DNA of 64,000 bases, taken from contig NZ_FNFB01000011.1 of the NCBI RefSeq assembly GCF_900100395.1, positions 124,001-188,000 on the forward strand. The letters run 5' to 3'. The DNA is from Nonomuraea maritima (GTDB lineage Bacteria > Actinomycetota > Actinomycetes > Streptosporangiales > Streptosporangiaceae). The position numbers were made by a program, and so were the translations under genes. The notes below the pieces were generated by a model. It did no database searches. It was not told where the DNA came from and worked only from the letters and a program-made list of their open reading frames with translations. This document shows positions 1-9,088 of this stretch, one piece after another. The number at the start of each line of letters is the position of its first letter. Positions within the stretch are counted from its first letter, which is position 1.

Positions 1-159
1 GCCGCTACCGTTCGTACTGGTTTCGGTGCTGCCCTGGAATGCACATTACGGCGGTGAACGGCCGGGACCTCCGGCGGCAAATGGCCAGACGTGATCTCTT
101 GGCGGCGATTCCAGTACGCGTTCGATCTGATCGACGAGGCGGAGCGAGGGTCTCGAATT

Positions 160-390
160 CTAGCGCTGGGCCGCGAGAGTGATACCCAGGCCGATGAAAA
201 CGGTCCCGGTCGCGGCGTCGAGCCGGCGGCGCACCGCCTGGCGATTGCGCAGCCAGCCACCGATTCGCCCCGCAAGCATGCCGACCGTCGCGTCGGCCAG
301 GAACTCCAAAGCGATCAACACCGCGCCCAGAATGGCGAACTGCAGCCAGACGGGCCCCGCAGGCGGGGTGACGTGATCCTGCCGCCCGGC
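160..390 (-). pseudogene. LysE/RhtB-family exporter, C-terminal remnant
   Basis: On the minus strand about 70 codons read as the last third of a LysE/RhtB amino-acid exporter: a hydrophobic stretch (FAILGAVLIALEFLADATVG), a basic loop with GRIGGWLRNR, and a final helix TVFIGLGITLA before a TAG at 160-162. Upstream in the same frame a TGA near 391 closes the frame and no N-terminal helices follow. Intact family members are about 205 aa, so this is a 3' fragment with no plausible start. The 5' part is absent from the window rather than merely frameshifted. Positions 1-159 hold nothing I recognise. Confidence 0.6.
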
Positions 391-472
391 TTGTTCCCCT
401 CAAGCGGAGATCGGATTCGACGAACCCCTGGAGTCGAGCACCGATATCGGGGTACGAGCGTTCCGAGGTGGA

Positions 473-979
473 GTGCGGGTGCGGTTCGACGGATTGTGGT
501 CACGCCTGATGAGCACGCGTGCTCCTGGTGCGACGGCCTGGATACGGTTCTATGTGGGCACGATCTTCCTCTCGGAGGGCGTGCAGAAGTTCCTGTTCCC
601 TGAAGATCTGGGTGAGGGCCGCTTCGCCAGGGCCGGAATCCCGTTTCCCGGCGTGCTGGCGCCACTGGACGGCGTGTTCGAGATCGGCTGCGGCCTGCTG
701 CTCCTGGCCGGCCTGCTCACCCGCCCGGCCGCCATCCCGATGATCATCAACATGATCGGCGCGCTGTCCATCACCAAGCTGCCGATCCTGTGGGGGAACG
801 CCGCACTGTACGCAGATGCGAGAGGATGGTGGGACTTCGCCCACGAGTCCCGGACCGATCTGGCGATGTTGTGTGGCAGCGTCTTCTTGCTCATCGTGGG
901 TGCCGGACGCTACTCATTGGATGCCGTCGTGCGGCGCCGCCTGGGGATGCGCCCGGCGCAGACGGGCGGCCGGAGGTGA
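473..979 (+). CDS. DoxX-family membrane protein
   Basis: 168 aa from GTG 473, or 156 aa from the in-frame ATG at 509; neither has a strong ribosome binding site, and the ATG start fits the usual DoxX length and N-terminus better. Four hydrophobic segments are visible, with the DoxX signature near the first (RFYVGTIFLSEGVQKFLFP) and the glycine-rich second (FEIGCGLLLLAGLLTRPAA). DoxX proteins are small integral membrane proteins; some take part in thiol redox or act as quinone-linked subunits, but most are uncharacterised. The C-terminus is basic and probably cytoplasmic. The gene stands alone, with 260 bp of unrecognised sequence after it. Confidence 0.8.
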   Translation: MRVRFDGLWSRLMSTRAPGATAWIRFYVGTIFLSEGVQKFLFPEDLGEGRFARAGIPFPGVLAPLDGVFEIGCGLLLLAGLLTRPAAIPMIINMIGALSITKLPILWGNAALYADARGWWDFAHESRTDLAMLCGSVFLLIVGAGRYSLDAVVRRRLGMRPAQTGGRR

Positions 980-1238
980 TCGGCCAGGTCATGGATCAGA
1001 GCAGCCTGAACCGGGAGGGGCCAACTGTGCGATCAGTGCGCCGCTCGGTCACGGCGGCGTCGGGCGGCGCGTGAATCTGGGTGGTCTCGGCGGCGGCGGG
1101 CGGCCTCGATGGACACCCCGGCGTTGAGCGGGGTCGGCGGCCTTACCTGCAGCTCCTCCGGTAGGGTGCCCCATCCCGCAGCCGACGAAGATCTGCCGAG
1201 CTGGACGTCGCGGCCGGAGTGCCGGCCCGGGCCGCGGG

Positions 1239-1883
1239 TCAGGACTCCAGGAAACGCAGGACGGCCAGGACGCGCCGGCTGTAGCCGCCGGCGTGCGCCA
1301 GGCCGAGCTTGTCGAACAGGGAGTTGACGTGCTTTTCCACCGCGCTCTGCGACACGTGCAGCTGCTGGGCGATCGAGGCGTTGGTCAGGCCCTGCGCCAT
1401 CCGCTCCAGCACCTCGCGCTCGCGCGGCGTCAGCCGCGACAGCGGGTCGACCTGCGTGGTGCGCGCCAGCAGCTGCCGCACCACCTCCGGGTCGAAGGCC
1501 GTGCCGCCGGCGCCGACCCGCTCCAGCGCGTCGAGGAAGTCGCCCACCTGCGCCACGCGGTCCTTCAGCAGGTAGCCGACGCCCGCGACGTCGGAGCTCA
1601 TCAGCTCGGCGGCGTACTTCTTCTCGACGTACTGCGACAGCACCAGCACGTTGACGTGCGGCCGGCGGCGGCGGATGTCCAGCGCCGCGCGCAGGCCCTC
1701 GTCGGTGTGGGTGGGCGGCATGCGGACGTCGACCACGACGGTGTCCGGGTCGTGCGCGTCGACCGCCGCCACCAGCGCCTGGCCGTCGCCGACGGCCGCG
1801 GCCACCTCGTGGCCCTCCTCCGCCAGCAGCCGCACCAGGCCCTCGCGCAGCAGCGTGGAGTCCTCGGCCAGGATCACCCGCAC
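1239..1883 (-). CDS. NarL/FixJ-type response regulator
   Basis: 214 aa. The receiver domain (residues 1-120) has the acidic pair near E7-D8 and phospho-acceptor D52 in VVVDVRMPP; a LuxR-type helix-turn-helix follows at about 149-195 (LTPREREVLERMAQGLTN). I chose GTG 1883 because the protein then begins directly with the first receiver strand (RVILAED); longer readings give only low-complexity Arg-rich sequence. The start lies inside the last codons of the upstream kinase gene (10-nt overlap), so the two are translationally coupled and form a cognate pair. It should bind DNA as a phosphorylated dimer; targets are not evident here. Confidence 0.9.
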   Translation of the reverse strand: MRVILAEDSTLLREGLVRLLAEEGHEVAAAVGDGQALVAAVDAHDPDTVVVDVRMPPTHTDEGLRAALDIRRRRPHVNVLVLSQYVEKKYAAELMSSDVAGVGYLLKDRVAQVGDFLDALERVGAGGTAFDPEVVRQLLARTTQVDPLSRLTPREREVLERMAQGLTNASIAQQLHVSQSAVEKHVNSLFDKLGLAHAGGYSRRVLAVLRFLES

Positions 1884-2959
1884 GGCAGCACCGCCGTGAC
1901 CTGGGTCGGGCCGCCCGCCGGGCTGCTCACCGCGAAGTCGCCGTCCAGCGCGGCCACCCGCCGCGCCAGGCCGGACAGGCCGCCGCCCGCGGGGTCGGCA
2001 CCGCCGTGCCCGTCGTCGCGGACGCCGACGAGCAGCGCGCCGTCCTGTTCGCGGACCTGCACGGCGATGTGGGTGGCGGCGGCGTGTTTGGCGGCGTTCG
2101 TCACCGCCTCGCACACCACGAAGTACGCCGCCGTCTCCACCGACGTCGGCGGCCGCCGCTGCAGGCGGCAGTCGAGCGTGACCGGCACGCCCGACCGCTC
2201 GGCCACGCCCGCCAGCGCCTCACCCAGGCCCAGGGCGTCGAGGCCGCTCGGGTAGACACGCCAGGCCACCTCCCGCAGCTCGGCCAGCGCCTGCTGCGCC
2301 TCCATGTGCGCCTGCTCCAGCAGCTCGGCGCGGCCCCGGCGGGCCCGGCCGAGCAGCATCGACAGGGCGACCAGCCGCTGCTGCAGGCCGTCGTGCAGAT
2401 CACGCTCGATGCGGCGGCGTTCGGAGTCGACCGCGGCGACGATGCCCGCCCTGCTCTCGGCCAGCTCGGCGATGCGCCGCTCCAGCGCCTCGGTGGGGTC
2501 GGGGGCGAGCAGCCGCCGGGCGAGGCGGCGCTCCATGGCGTGCACGCCGGCGACGCCCGACAGGACGAGGAACAGCGCCACCGTCCCGCCGACGACGAAG
2601 TAGGTGACCAGCGGCCCCGAGGGCAGCATCCCGTCGAACGGCTCGCCGCGGCTCCACGCCGCGACCAGCTCCGCCACCGTCGCGATGCCGTAGACCAGCG
2701 CCAGGACCACCAGCCCGCCGAGCACCCCGACCGGGACGCGGGCGGCCAGGTAGGCGGCGACGCGGTTCGCCCCGCCCGCCGGCGGCTCCAGCCGCAGCCG
2801 GCGGGTCTCGGCGCGGGCCAGCCGGCGGGCGGCGGCCGCGACGTTGGGGTTGCCGAGGAACGGCAGCGACAGCAGCAGGAAGGCGAGCTCGAGCACGGCG
2901 GTGAGGGCGCCGAGCGCGACCGCGCCCAGCAGGCGCAGGCCGTCAGCGGCGACCGGCAT
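1874..2959 (-). CDS. NarL-family sensor histidine kinase
   Basis: 361 aa. Membrane segments lie at about 10-35, 75-100 and 120-142, so sensing is probably membrane-embedded. A HisKA_3 dimerisation domain follows with H189 in the ERDLHDGLQQR motif, then an HATPase_c domain with the N box (EAVTNAAKHA) and a G-rich lid (DDGHGGADPAGGGLSGL). Two-TM-plus kinases of this type phosphorylate the NarL-class regulator encoded immediately downstream. The gene overlaps the 3' end of the DedA gene by 17 nt, so DedA, kinase and regulator form one leftward operon. The signal is unknown; linkage to DedA suggests envelope or membrane-potential stress (inference). Confidence 0.9.
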   Translation of the reverse strand: MPVAADGLRLLGAVALGALTAVLELAFLLLSLPFLGNPNVAAAARRLARAETRRLRLEPPAGGANRVAAYLAARVPVGVLGGLVVLALVYGIATVAELVAAWSRGEPFDGMLPSGPLVTYFVVGGTVALFLVLSGVAGVHAMERRLARRLLAPDPTEALERRIAELAESRAGIVAAVDSERRRIERDLHDGLQQRLVALSMLLGRARRGRAELLEQAHMEAQQALAELREVAWRVYPSGLDALGLGEALAGVAERSGVPVTLDCRLQRRPPTSVETAAYFVVCEAVTNAAKHAAATHIAVQVREQDGALLVGVRDDGHGGADPAGGGLSGLARRVAALDGDFAVSSPAGGPTQVTAVLPCG

Positions 2960-3560
2960 GCCGGCCCTTGCGCCGCTCGCTCAGGCGGACGACGACGAAG
3001 ACCACGATCGCGACGGCGACGATGGCGATCACCACGTTGGTGCCGATGCCGACGTACTGTTCCACCAGTTCGTAGCTCTCACCGAGGTAGTAGCCGGCCA
3101 GCACGAAGATGGTGTTCCAGATGAGGCTGCCGGCTGTGGTGAGCAGGGTGAACAGCAGAATGGGCATCCGCTCGACGCCCGCCGGGACGGAGATGAGGCT
3201 GCGGAAGATCGGGATCATCCGGCCGAAGAAGACGGTCCAGTGGCCGTGGCGGCGGAACCAGACCTCGGTCTTCTCGATGTCGGCGATCTTGACCAGGGGG
3301 AGCTTGGCGGCGATGGCGAGCGTGCGCTCGCGGCCGAGCAGGGCGCCGACCCCGTACAGGGCCAGTGCCCCGATGACCGAGCCGAGGGTCGTGAACAGCA
3401 GGACGTCGAAGAGCTCCATGCGGCCCCTGCTCACGGTGAAGCCGGCCAGTGGGAGGATCACCTCGCTCGGAAGGGGCGGGAAGAGGTTCTCCAGGGCGAT
3501 CGCGAGCCCGGCCCCGGGGGCGCCGAGGCTCTCCATCAGTCCAACCAGCCAGTCAGTCAT
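2943..3560 (-). CDS. DedA-family membrane protein
   Basis: 205 aa integral membrane protein. Family hallmarks are the N-terminal amphipathic/re-entrant segment with FPPLPSEVILPLAG (residues about 27-40) and the arginine motif FFGRMIPIFRSLISVPAG (about 110-127), followed by two hydrophobic helices and a basic C-terminal tail. DedA/VTT-domain proteins act as lipid scramblase-like or undecaprenyl-phosphate/phospholipid translocases and support membrane homeostasis. ATG 3560 is the first gene of the three-gene operon with the kinase and response regulator. Its 3' end overlaps the kinase start. Confidence 0.9.
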   Translation of the reverse strand: MTDWLVGLMESLGAPGAGLAIALENLFPPLPSEVILPLAGFTVSRGRMELFDVLLFTTLGSVIGALALYGVGALLGRERTLAIAAKLPLVKIADIEKTEVWFRRHGHWTVFFGRMIPIFRSLISVPAGVERMPILLFTLLTTAGSLIWNTIFVLAGYYLGESYELVEQYVGIGTNVVIAIVAVAIVVFVVVRLSERRKGRHAGRR

Positions 3561-3644
3561 GGGCTAAAGGGTAGAGAAGATCGGATGCGCCGGGAATGAA
3601 GTTTGCTTCCCTTCTCGTGCTGGGGTAAACCACAGCCCCGTCGT

Positions 3645-3661
3645 ACCGTACACTGTACGGT
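3645..3661. promoter_or_regulatory. Perfect 17-bp palindrome, candidate operator of the SNF2-SWIM operon
   Basis: The sequence ACCGTACACTGTACGGT is a perfect inverted repeat (8-bp arms, 1-nt centre) ending one base before the GTG start at 3663. Its size and symmetry are typical of TetR-family operators in actinomycetes. Position over the translation start implies repression of a leaderless or near-leaderless transcript. No TetR gene is adjacent, so the regulator would act from elsewhere (inference). Confidence 0.55.
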
Positions 3662-3662
3662 C

Positions 3663-6386
3663 GTGACGGACCTGGTAAGGCACGCAGCCATCTTCGAGCC
3701 CGCCGACCCGCCCCGCGCCGGGCGGATCATCTTTCTGGACCCCGAAGGAGAAGCTCTTGTCACGGTCGCCGAACCCACCACCGACGGCACGGCGGCCACC
3801 AGGCAGGTGCCGGCCCGGCACCTGCCTGTCGCCGAGGCGGTCGCCGCGCTCGCCCGCGCCCGCGCCGACACCCGCGCCCACCCCGCCTCCCGCTTCTGGG
3901 GCGCGGTCGCCGTCGTGGCGCTGCAACTGCTCACCCGGGGGCGCATCCTGCCGGGCGTGTCCCCCGACGGCCACGACAGCTGGCGGGCCGGGCCGCTCGA
4001 CGCCGGCGACCTGCGGCGCGTGCGCGAGCTGGCCGCCGCCATGCCCGCCGCCGCCCGCGCCGTACCCGTGAACGAGGCGGGCGAGCCGCTGCTGCCCGAG
4101 GCCGAGCCGCTCGTGCGCGCCTTCCTCGACGCCGTGGCCGACGCCATGCCGCGCTCCCCCGGCGCCGTCCGCGCCACCGGGACCCGCGCGTACGCGGCCG
4201 CCGCGCCCGTCAAGGTGCCGCACCTGCGCCGCTGGGCCGAGGAGACCTCGGCGGGGCTCGACTCCGGCGTGCGGCTGTCGCTGCGCATCGAGGCCCCGCT
4301 CCTGGACGACGACCCGGCCGCTGTGGAGTTCCGCGCCGTCGCGCAGCTGCACAGCCTCGCCGACCCCTCGCTCGTGGCCGACGCCGCCGACCTGTGGCAC
4401 GAGCGCGCCACCGGCTTCTGGCCCGGCGCCCGCATCGAGGCCACCGTGGCCGTCCGCCGCGCCGCGCGCGTCTGGCCCCGGCTGGAGGCGCTGCTGGAGC
4501 GGGCCGTCCCCGACGAGCTCACGCTCTCCGACGGCGACGTCGAGGACCTGCTGTCCGGCGCCGCCGACCGGCTGGCCGCCGCCGGCGTCGAGGTGCACTG
4601 GCCCCGCTCCCTGGTACGCGGGCTCAGCGCCCGCGCCGTCGTCGGCGACCGCGACCCCGCACCGTCCGACCTGCCCTCCTTCCTCGGCGGGCAGCACCTG
4701 ACCAGCTTCAACTGGCGCCTGGCCCTGGGCGGACAACCGCTGAGCGCCGCCGAGATGGACCGGCTCGCCGAGGCCCACCGCCCCGTGGTACGCCTGCGCG
4801 ACCAGTGGGTGCTCATCGACCCGGCGCTGGCCCGCAAGGCCCGCCACCGCGAGCTCAAACCCCTCACCGGCATCCAGGCGCTGGCCGCCGCCCTGACCGG
4901 GACCGTCGAGGCCGACGGCGAACAGGTGCCCGTCGAGCCGGCCGCCTGGCTGGAGGAGCTGCGCCGCCGCCTGTCAGAACCGCAGGACGTCCCCGCTCCG
5001 GCCGGCCTGGCCGCCACCCTGCGCGACTACCAGCTCGCCGGGCTGCGCTGGCTGGCCCGCATGACCTCCCTCGGGCTCGGCGCCTGCCTGGCCGACGACA
5101 TGGGCCTCGGCAAGACGATCACGCTCATCGCGCTGCACCTGCACCGCGGCGGCAGCGGGCCCACGCTCGTGGTGTGCCCGGCCTCGCTGCTCGGCAACTG
5201 GGAACGCGAGATCCGCCGCTTCGCGCCCGGCGTGCCCGTACGCCGCTACCACGGCGCCGGCCGCGCCCTGGCCGACGACGGGTTCGTGCTCACCACGTAC
5301 GCCACGATGCGGCTGGACGCCACGCTGCTGGCCGGCCACCCCTGGGGGCTGCTCGTCGCCGACGAGGCCCAGCACGTCAAGAACCCGGCCTCCGGCACGG
5401 CCAAGGCGCTGCGCGAGATCCCCGCCGCCGCCCGCGTCGCCCTGACCGGCACCCCCGTGGAGAACAACCTGTCGGAACTGTGGGCCATCCTCGACTGGAC
5501 CACGCCAGGACTGCTCGGCCCGCTGACCCGCTTCCGGTCCCGCTGGGCCAAACCCATCGAAGGCGGCGACAGCGGCACCGCCGAGCGGCTGGCCCGCCTG
5601 GTGGGGCCGTTCCTGCTGCGCCGCCGCAAGAGCGACCCCGGCATCGCGCCCGAACTGCCTGCCAAGACCGAGACCGACCGGCCCGTCGCGCTCACCACCG
5701 AGCAGGCCGGCCTGTACGAGGCCGCCGTCCGCGAGATCATGACCCAGATCGAGGGCAGCGCCGGCATGGCCAGGCGCGGCCTCGTCGTCAAGCTGCTGAC
5801 CGGCCTGAAGCAGATCTGCAACCACCCCGCCCAGTACCTGCACGAGACCAGCCCCCGCCTGGCCGGCCGCTCCGGCAAGCTCGAACTGCTCGACGAGCTC
5901 GTCGACACCATCGTCGCCGAGGACGGCGCCGTCCTGGTCTTCACCCAGTACGTCGCCATGGCCCGGCTGATCGAACGCCACCTGACCGGCCGCGGTGTGA
6001 ACGCCCAGCTCCTGCACGGCGGCACCCCGGTGGCCCGCCGCGAGGAGATGGTGCAGACCTTCCAGGACGGCCGCGTCCCGGTGTTCCTGCTGTCGCTCAA
6101 GGCGGCCGGCACCGGGCTCAACCTCACCCGCGCCGACCACGTCATCCACTACGACCGCTGGTGGAACCCCGCCGTCGAGGACCAGGCCACCGACCGCGCG
6201 CACCGCATCGGCCAGACGCGTCCCGTCCAGGTGCACCGCCTGATCGCCGAAGGCACGATCGAGGACCGCGTCGCCCAGATGCTCGCCGCCAAACGCTCGC
6301 TCGCCGACGCCGTCCTCGCCTCCGGCGAGGCGGCGCTCACCGAACTCACCGACGCCGAACTCGCCGCTCTCGTGGAGCTCCGATGA
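3663..6386 (+). CDS. SNF2-family (SWI2/SNF2) DNA-dependent ATPase
   Basis: 907 aa. The N-terminal ~420 residues match the extension found in bacterial SNF2 proteins. The helicase core has Walker A GLGKT (K484), motif II DEAQH (567-571), motif III TGTPVENN, and in the second RecA lobe the SNF2 signature LKAAGTGLNLTRADHV and motif VI QATDRAHRIGQ (841-851). GTG 3663 is preferred to TTG 3603, which would translate the palindrome and add unconserved residues. Enzymes of this class translocate on dsDNA and remodel protein-DNA complexes; bacterial RapA-like relatives recycle RNA polymerase. The stop overlaps the next start (ATGA), coupling it to a SWIM zinc-finger partner, a common pairing in actinobacteria. 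Confidence 0.93.
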   Translation: MTDLVRHAAIFEPADPPRAGRIIFLDPEGEALVTVAEPTTDGTAATRQVPARHLPVAEAVAALARARADTRAHPASRFWGAVAVVALQLLTRGRILPGVSPDGHDSWRAGPLDAGDLRRVRELAAAMPAAARAVPVNEAGEPLLPEAEPLVRAFLDAVADAMPRSPGAVRATGTRAYAAAAPVKVPHLRRWAEETSAGLDSGVRLSLRIEAPLLDDDPAAVEFRAVAQLHSLADPSLVADAADLWHERATGFWPGARIEATVAVRRAARVWPRLEALLERAVPDELTLSDGDVEDLLSGAADRLAAAGVEVHWPRSLVRGLSARAVVGDRDPAPSDLPSFLGGQHLTSFNWRLALGGQPLSAAEMDRLAEAHRPVVRLRDQWVLIDPALARKARHRELKPLTGIQALAAALTGTVEADGEQVPVEPAAWLEELRRRLSEPQDVPAPAGLAATLRDYQLAGLRWLARMTSLGLGACLADDMGLGKTITLIALHLHRGGSGPTLVVCPASLLGNWEREIRRFAPGVPVRRYHGAGRALADDGFVLTTYATMRLDATLLAGHPWGLLVADEAQHVKNPASGTAKALREIPAAARVALTGTPVENNLSELWAILDWTTPGLLGPLTRFRSRWAKPIEGGDSGTAERLARLVGPFLLRRRKSDPGIAPELPAKTETDRPVALTTEQAGLYEAAVREIMTQIEGSAGMARRGLVVKLLTGLKQICNHPAQYLHETSPRLAGRSGKLELLDELVDTIVAEDGAVLVFTQYVAMARLIERHLTGRGVNAQLLHGGTPVARREEMVQTFQDGRVPVFLLSLKAAGTGLNLTRADHVIHYDRWWNPAVEDQATDRAHRIGQTRPVQVHRLIAEGTIEDRVAQMLAAKRSLADAVLASGEAALTELTDAELAALVELR

Positions 6387-7528
6387 CCCCCCGCACGAAC
6401 GACGCCCGCGGCTTCGCCGCCTTCCCCCCGCAACGCGCCGGCGCCCGCTTCGCCACCACCTGGTGGGGACGCGCCTGGATCACCGCCATGGAGGACACCT
6501 CGCTCGACCAGACCCTGCTGCGCAAGGGACGCGCGTACGCCAAGACCGGCCGGCTCGGCCCGATCACCGTCAGCCCCGGCCGCATCGCCGCCGTCGCCGA
6601 GCACGAGTACGACACCGTCGTCACCGTCGAACAGCTCGGCGACGACGCCTGGCGGCGCTTCCTCGACCAGGTCGCCGCCCAGGCCGGCCACATCGCCGCG
6701 CTGCTCGACCGTGACATGCCGCACGACCTCGTCGCGGCCGCCGAGGACGCCGCCGTGCCGCTGCTGCCGGCCGTCGGCGACCTCATGCCCGAATGCTCCT
6801 GCCCCGACTGGGGGCACCCGTGCGTGCATGCCGCCGCCCTGTGCTACCAGGCGTCCTGGCTGCTGGACGCCGATCCGTTCGTGCTGCTGCTGATGCGCGG
6901 GCGCGGCGAGCGGCGGCTCGTCGAGGAGCTGCGCCGGCACGGCCCGTGGACCGGCGCGGCCCCCGCCGATGGGCCCGATGCGGCGCGTGCGGTGCCCGCC
7001 GGGCGGGCGTTCGCGGCGGAGGTGCCGCCGCTGCCGGATCCGCCCACGTTCGACGCGCCCTTCACCGCGCCGGCGCTGGAGCCGGCCGACGGCGTGGACG
7101 TGGCCGCGCTCGCCGTCCTGGCCTCCTCGGCCGCCGCCCGGGCGCGCGAGCTGGCGCTGCGCGGCCGGCTGCCGGAGCTGACCGAGCACCAGGACCACGT
7201 CCGCCTGGCCGCCGAGCACGGGGCGGGCGTCCTGCCGGAGGCGTGCGCCGTCGAGGCCTGGCGGCACGGCGGCGCCGACGGCCTCGACGCGCTCGAAACC
7301 CCCTGGAACCCGCCCGCCCGCGACCTCGCCAGGGCCCGCGCGCACCTGGAAGCGGCGTGGGAGGACGACGTCCCGCCCGCGCTCGTCGCCTGGCGCAACC
7401 GCTGGACGTTCGGCGAGAGGCAACTGCGCTACGGCCGCGACGGCCGCTGGTACCCGTTCACCAGACGCGGCCAGGAATGGTGGCCGGCAGGGCCGCCGGA
7501 ACGCGACCCGGCGGCCCTGCTCACCTGA
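6383..7528 (+). CDS. SWIM zinc-finger protein, partner of the SNF2 ATPase
   Basis: 381 aa, ATG 6383 overlapping the SNF2 stop. The SWIM zinc finger CxCx(n)CxH is visible as C138, C140, C147, H149 (ECSCPDWGHPCVH). The N-terminus carries the family motif FATTWWGRAWITAME and a beta-rich region; the C-terminus is Ala/Arg-rich helical with conserved Trp residues near the end. SWIM fingers bind DNA or protein. Constant pairing with SNF2 ATPases suggests it targets or regulates the motor. It is distinct from the second, larger SWIM protein at 39216-41195, which belongs to the MoxR-vWA operon. Confidence 0.88.
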   Translation: MTPRTNDARGFAAFPPQRAGARFATTWWGRAWITAMEDTSLDQTLLRKGRAYAKTGRLGPITVSPGRIAAVAEHEYDTVVTVEQLGDDAWRRFLDQVAAQAGHIAALLDRDMPHDLVAAAEDAAVPLLPAVGDLMPECSCPDWGHPCVHAAALCYQASWLLDADPFVLLLMRGRGERRLVEELRRHGPWTGAAPADGPDAARAVPAGRAFAAEVPPLPDPPTFDAPFTAPALEPADGVDVAALAVLASSAAARARELALRGRLPELTEHQDHVRLAAEHGAGVLPEACAVEAWRHGGADGLDALETPWNPPARDLARARAHLEAAWEDDVPPALVAWRNRWTFGERQLRYGRDGRWYPFTRRGQEWWPAGPPERDPAALLT

Positions 7529-7559
7529 CGACGGCGGCTGACGACCCGGCGGCGCCGCG

Positions 7560-7593
7560 CACCGCCGGGCGGCGCGTTCGCCGCCCGGCGGTG
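7560..7593. terminator. Bidirectional hairpin terminator between convergent genes
   Basis: A perfect 15-bp stem (CACCGCCGGGCGGCG and its complement) encloses a CGTT loop. It sits between the SWIM gene (+) and the rclA-like gene (-), whose ends are 73 bp apart. No U-tract is present on either side, as is usual for high-GC actinomycetes. The stem is long enough to serve both transcripts. Confidence 0.8.
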
Positions 7594-7601
7594 AGCGTGG
7601 C

Positions 7602-8996
7602 TCAGCCCGCGGGCTCGTCGGTGTGCGCGATCGTGGCCAGCACGTCGTTGAACGCCTCCGTCGAGCTCGGATGGGTGTACACCGCGTCGCGCAGCTCGGC
7701 GGCCGTGACGTGGTGCCGCATCGCCAGCGCCACCGTGTTGACGATCTCCTGGGCGTCGATGCTGAGCAGCGCGGCGCCGAGGATCTCGTCGGTGTCGGCG
7801 TCGATGACGAACTTGACCAGCCCGCGCGTCTCCTCGACCACGTGCGCGCGCGGCATCGCCACGATGTCGGCCACCGCCTGCTTGGCGACCTTGACGCGGT
7901 GCCCGGCCGCGCGGGCCTCGCGCTCGTTGAACCCGACCGTGGCCAGCGGCGGCGTGATGAACAACGTCATCGGGATCGCCATCCGGTCGGTGGTGGCGCG
8001 CCGGCCGGAGCCGTTCAGGTGGTCGAGCACGACCCGGCTGTCGTCGAGCGAGATGTAGGTGAACTGCGGGCCGCCGTTGACGTCGCCGAGCGCGAAGATG
8101 TGCGGCTGGCTCGTCCGCAGCCGCTCGTCGACCACGATCGCGCCCCGCCCGTCGGTGCGGACGCCCGCCGCCTCCAGGTTCAGGCCGCGGGTGACCGGCG
8201 CGCGGCCGGTCGCGGCCAGGACGGCGTCCGCACCGACGCTCTCGCGCCGGCCGTCGCGCTCGTAGACCACGTCGGTCTGCGAGAGGCCGTCGCGGACCTC
8301 GGTGACCTCGGCGCGGGTGACGAACTCGACGCCCTCGCCCCGCAGTACGTCGAGCGTGGCCTCGGCCACGTCCTCGTCGAGCCGTCCCAGGATGTCAGGG
8401 GCGGCCTCCAGCACGGTCACCCGGGAGCCGAACCGGCCGTAGATGGAGGCGAACTCCAGGCCGAGGTAACCGGCTCCGATGATCACCAGCCGTTCCGGCA
8501 GGTCGGGGCTGTGGATGAGATCGGTGCTGGTGACCAGGCGCTTGCTGTCGCGCAGGCCAGGGACGTCGGGCACGATCGGCTCCGAGCCGGTGTTGACGAC
8601 GATGGTCTCGGCGGTGACGGTCACGTCGCCGCCGGCCTGCGCCACCTCGACGGTGTGCGGGCCGGTGAACCTGGCCCGGCCGGTCAGCAGGGTGATCGTC
8701 TCGGCGTTCTCCATGGCCTCGCGGTTGCCCGCGCGGAACTTCGACGTCAGCTCGTGAATCTCCCGTACGGACCGGGCGTACCACTCCTGCGGCGAGTCCT
8801 CCGGGCGGCGCTTGCGGGAGTGGTGGACGAGTGCCTTGGTGGGCACACAGCCGACGTTCGGGCAGGTGCCGCCGTACATCTGGTCGGACTGCTCCGCAAG
8901 GACAACCTTTTTGCCCTGTTTACCGAGTTTGGCGGCCACAGTTTTGCCGCCCTTGCCGAAGCCGACCACGAGAACGTCGGCGTGGATGGTGCTCAT
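7602..8996 (-). CDS. rclA: RclA-like FAD/NAD(P) disulfide oxidoreductase
   Basis: 464 aa class-I flavin disulfide reductase. The FAD-binding GFGKGGKT begins at residue 12 and the redox-active pair is C45/C50 in GGTCPNVGC. A second dinucleotide fold starts near GAGYLGLEFAS; the FAD motif GDVNGG is followed by QFTYISLDDSRVV, and the C-terminal THPSSTEAFN supplies the catalytic His. The GFGK(A/G)GKT start, QMYGGTC segment and QFTYISLDD motif match E. coli RclA, the copper(II) reductase that protects against hypochlorous acid, better than mercuric or mycothione reductases. ATG 8996. A LysR box about 95 bp upstream and a LysR gene behind it suggest oxidant-responsive control. The assignment to RclA rather than another paralog is inference from motifs. 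Confidence 0.85.
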   Translation of the reverse strand: MSTIHADVLVVGFGKGGKTVAAKLGKQGKKVVLAEQSDQMYGGTCPNVGCVPTKALVHHSRKRRPEDSPQEWYARSVREIHELTSKFRAGNREAMENAETITLLTGRARFTGPHTVEVAQAGGDVTVTAETIVVNTGSEPIVPDVPGLRDSKRLVTSTDLIHSPDLPERLVIIGAGYLGLEFASIYGRFGSRVTVLEAAPDILGRLDEDVAEATLDVLRGEGVEFVTRAEVTEVRDGLSQTDVVYERDGRRESVGADAVLAATGRAPVTRGLNLEAAGVRTDGRGAIVVDERLRTSQPHIFALGDVNGGPQFTYISLDDSRVVLDHLNGSGRRATTDRMAIPMTLFITPPLATVGFNEREARAAGHRVKVAKQAVADIVAMPRAHVVEETRGLVKFVIDADTDEILGAALLSIDAQEIVNTVALAMRHHVTAAELRDAVYTHPSSTEAFNDVLATIAHTDEPAG

Positions 8997-9088
8997 GGGA
9001 TCTCCAGGTCTGTGCGTACAGCCGGGAATGTCGTACGGGATGTCAGCAATGTCCGGTGTCCCGTCCTTCCTCCCTACCCATCACGCCT

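Noticed and set aside
2006..3124. Large plus-strand frame opposite the histidine kinase
   Set aside because: Antisense shadow caused by high GC; no ribosome site and only H/Q/R/G-rich sequence.
4394..7528. Very long second frame across the SNF2 gene joined to the SWIM gene
   Set aside because: The part over SNF2 is Arg/Pro low-complexity shadow; only the part from ATG 6383 shows a protein family.
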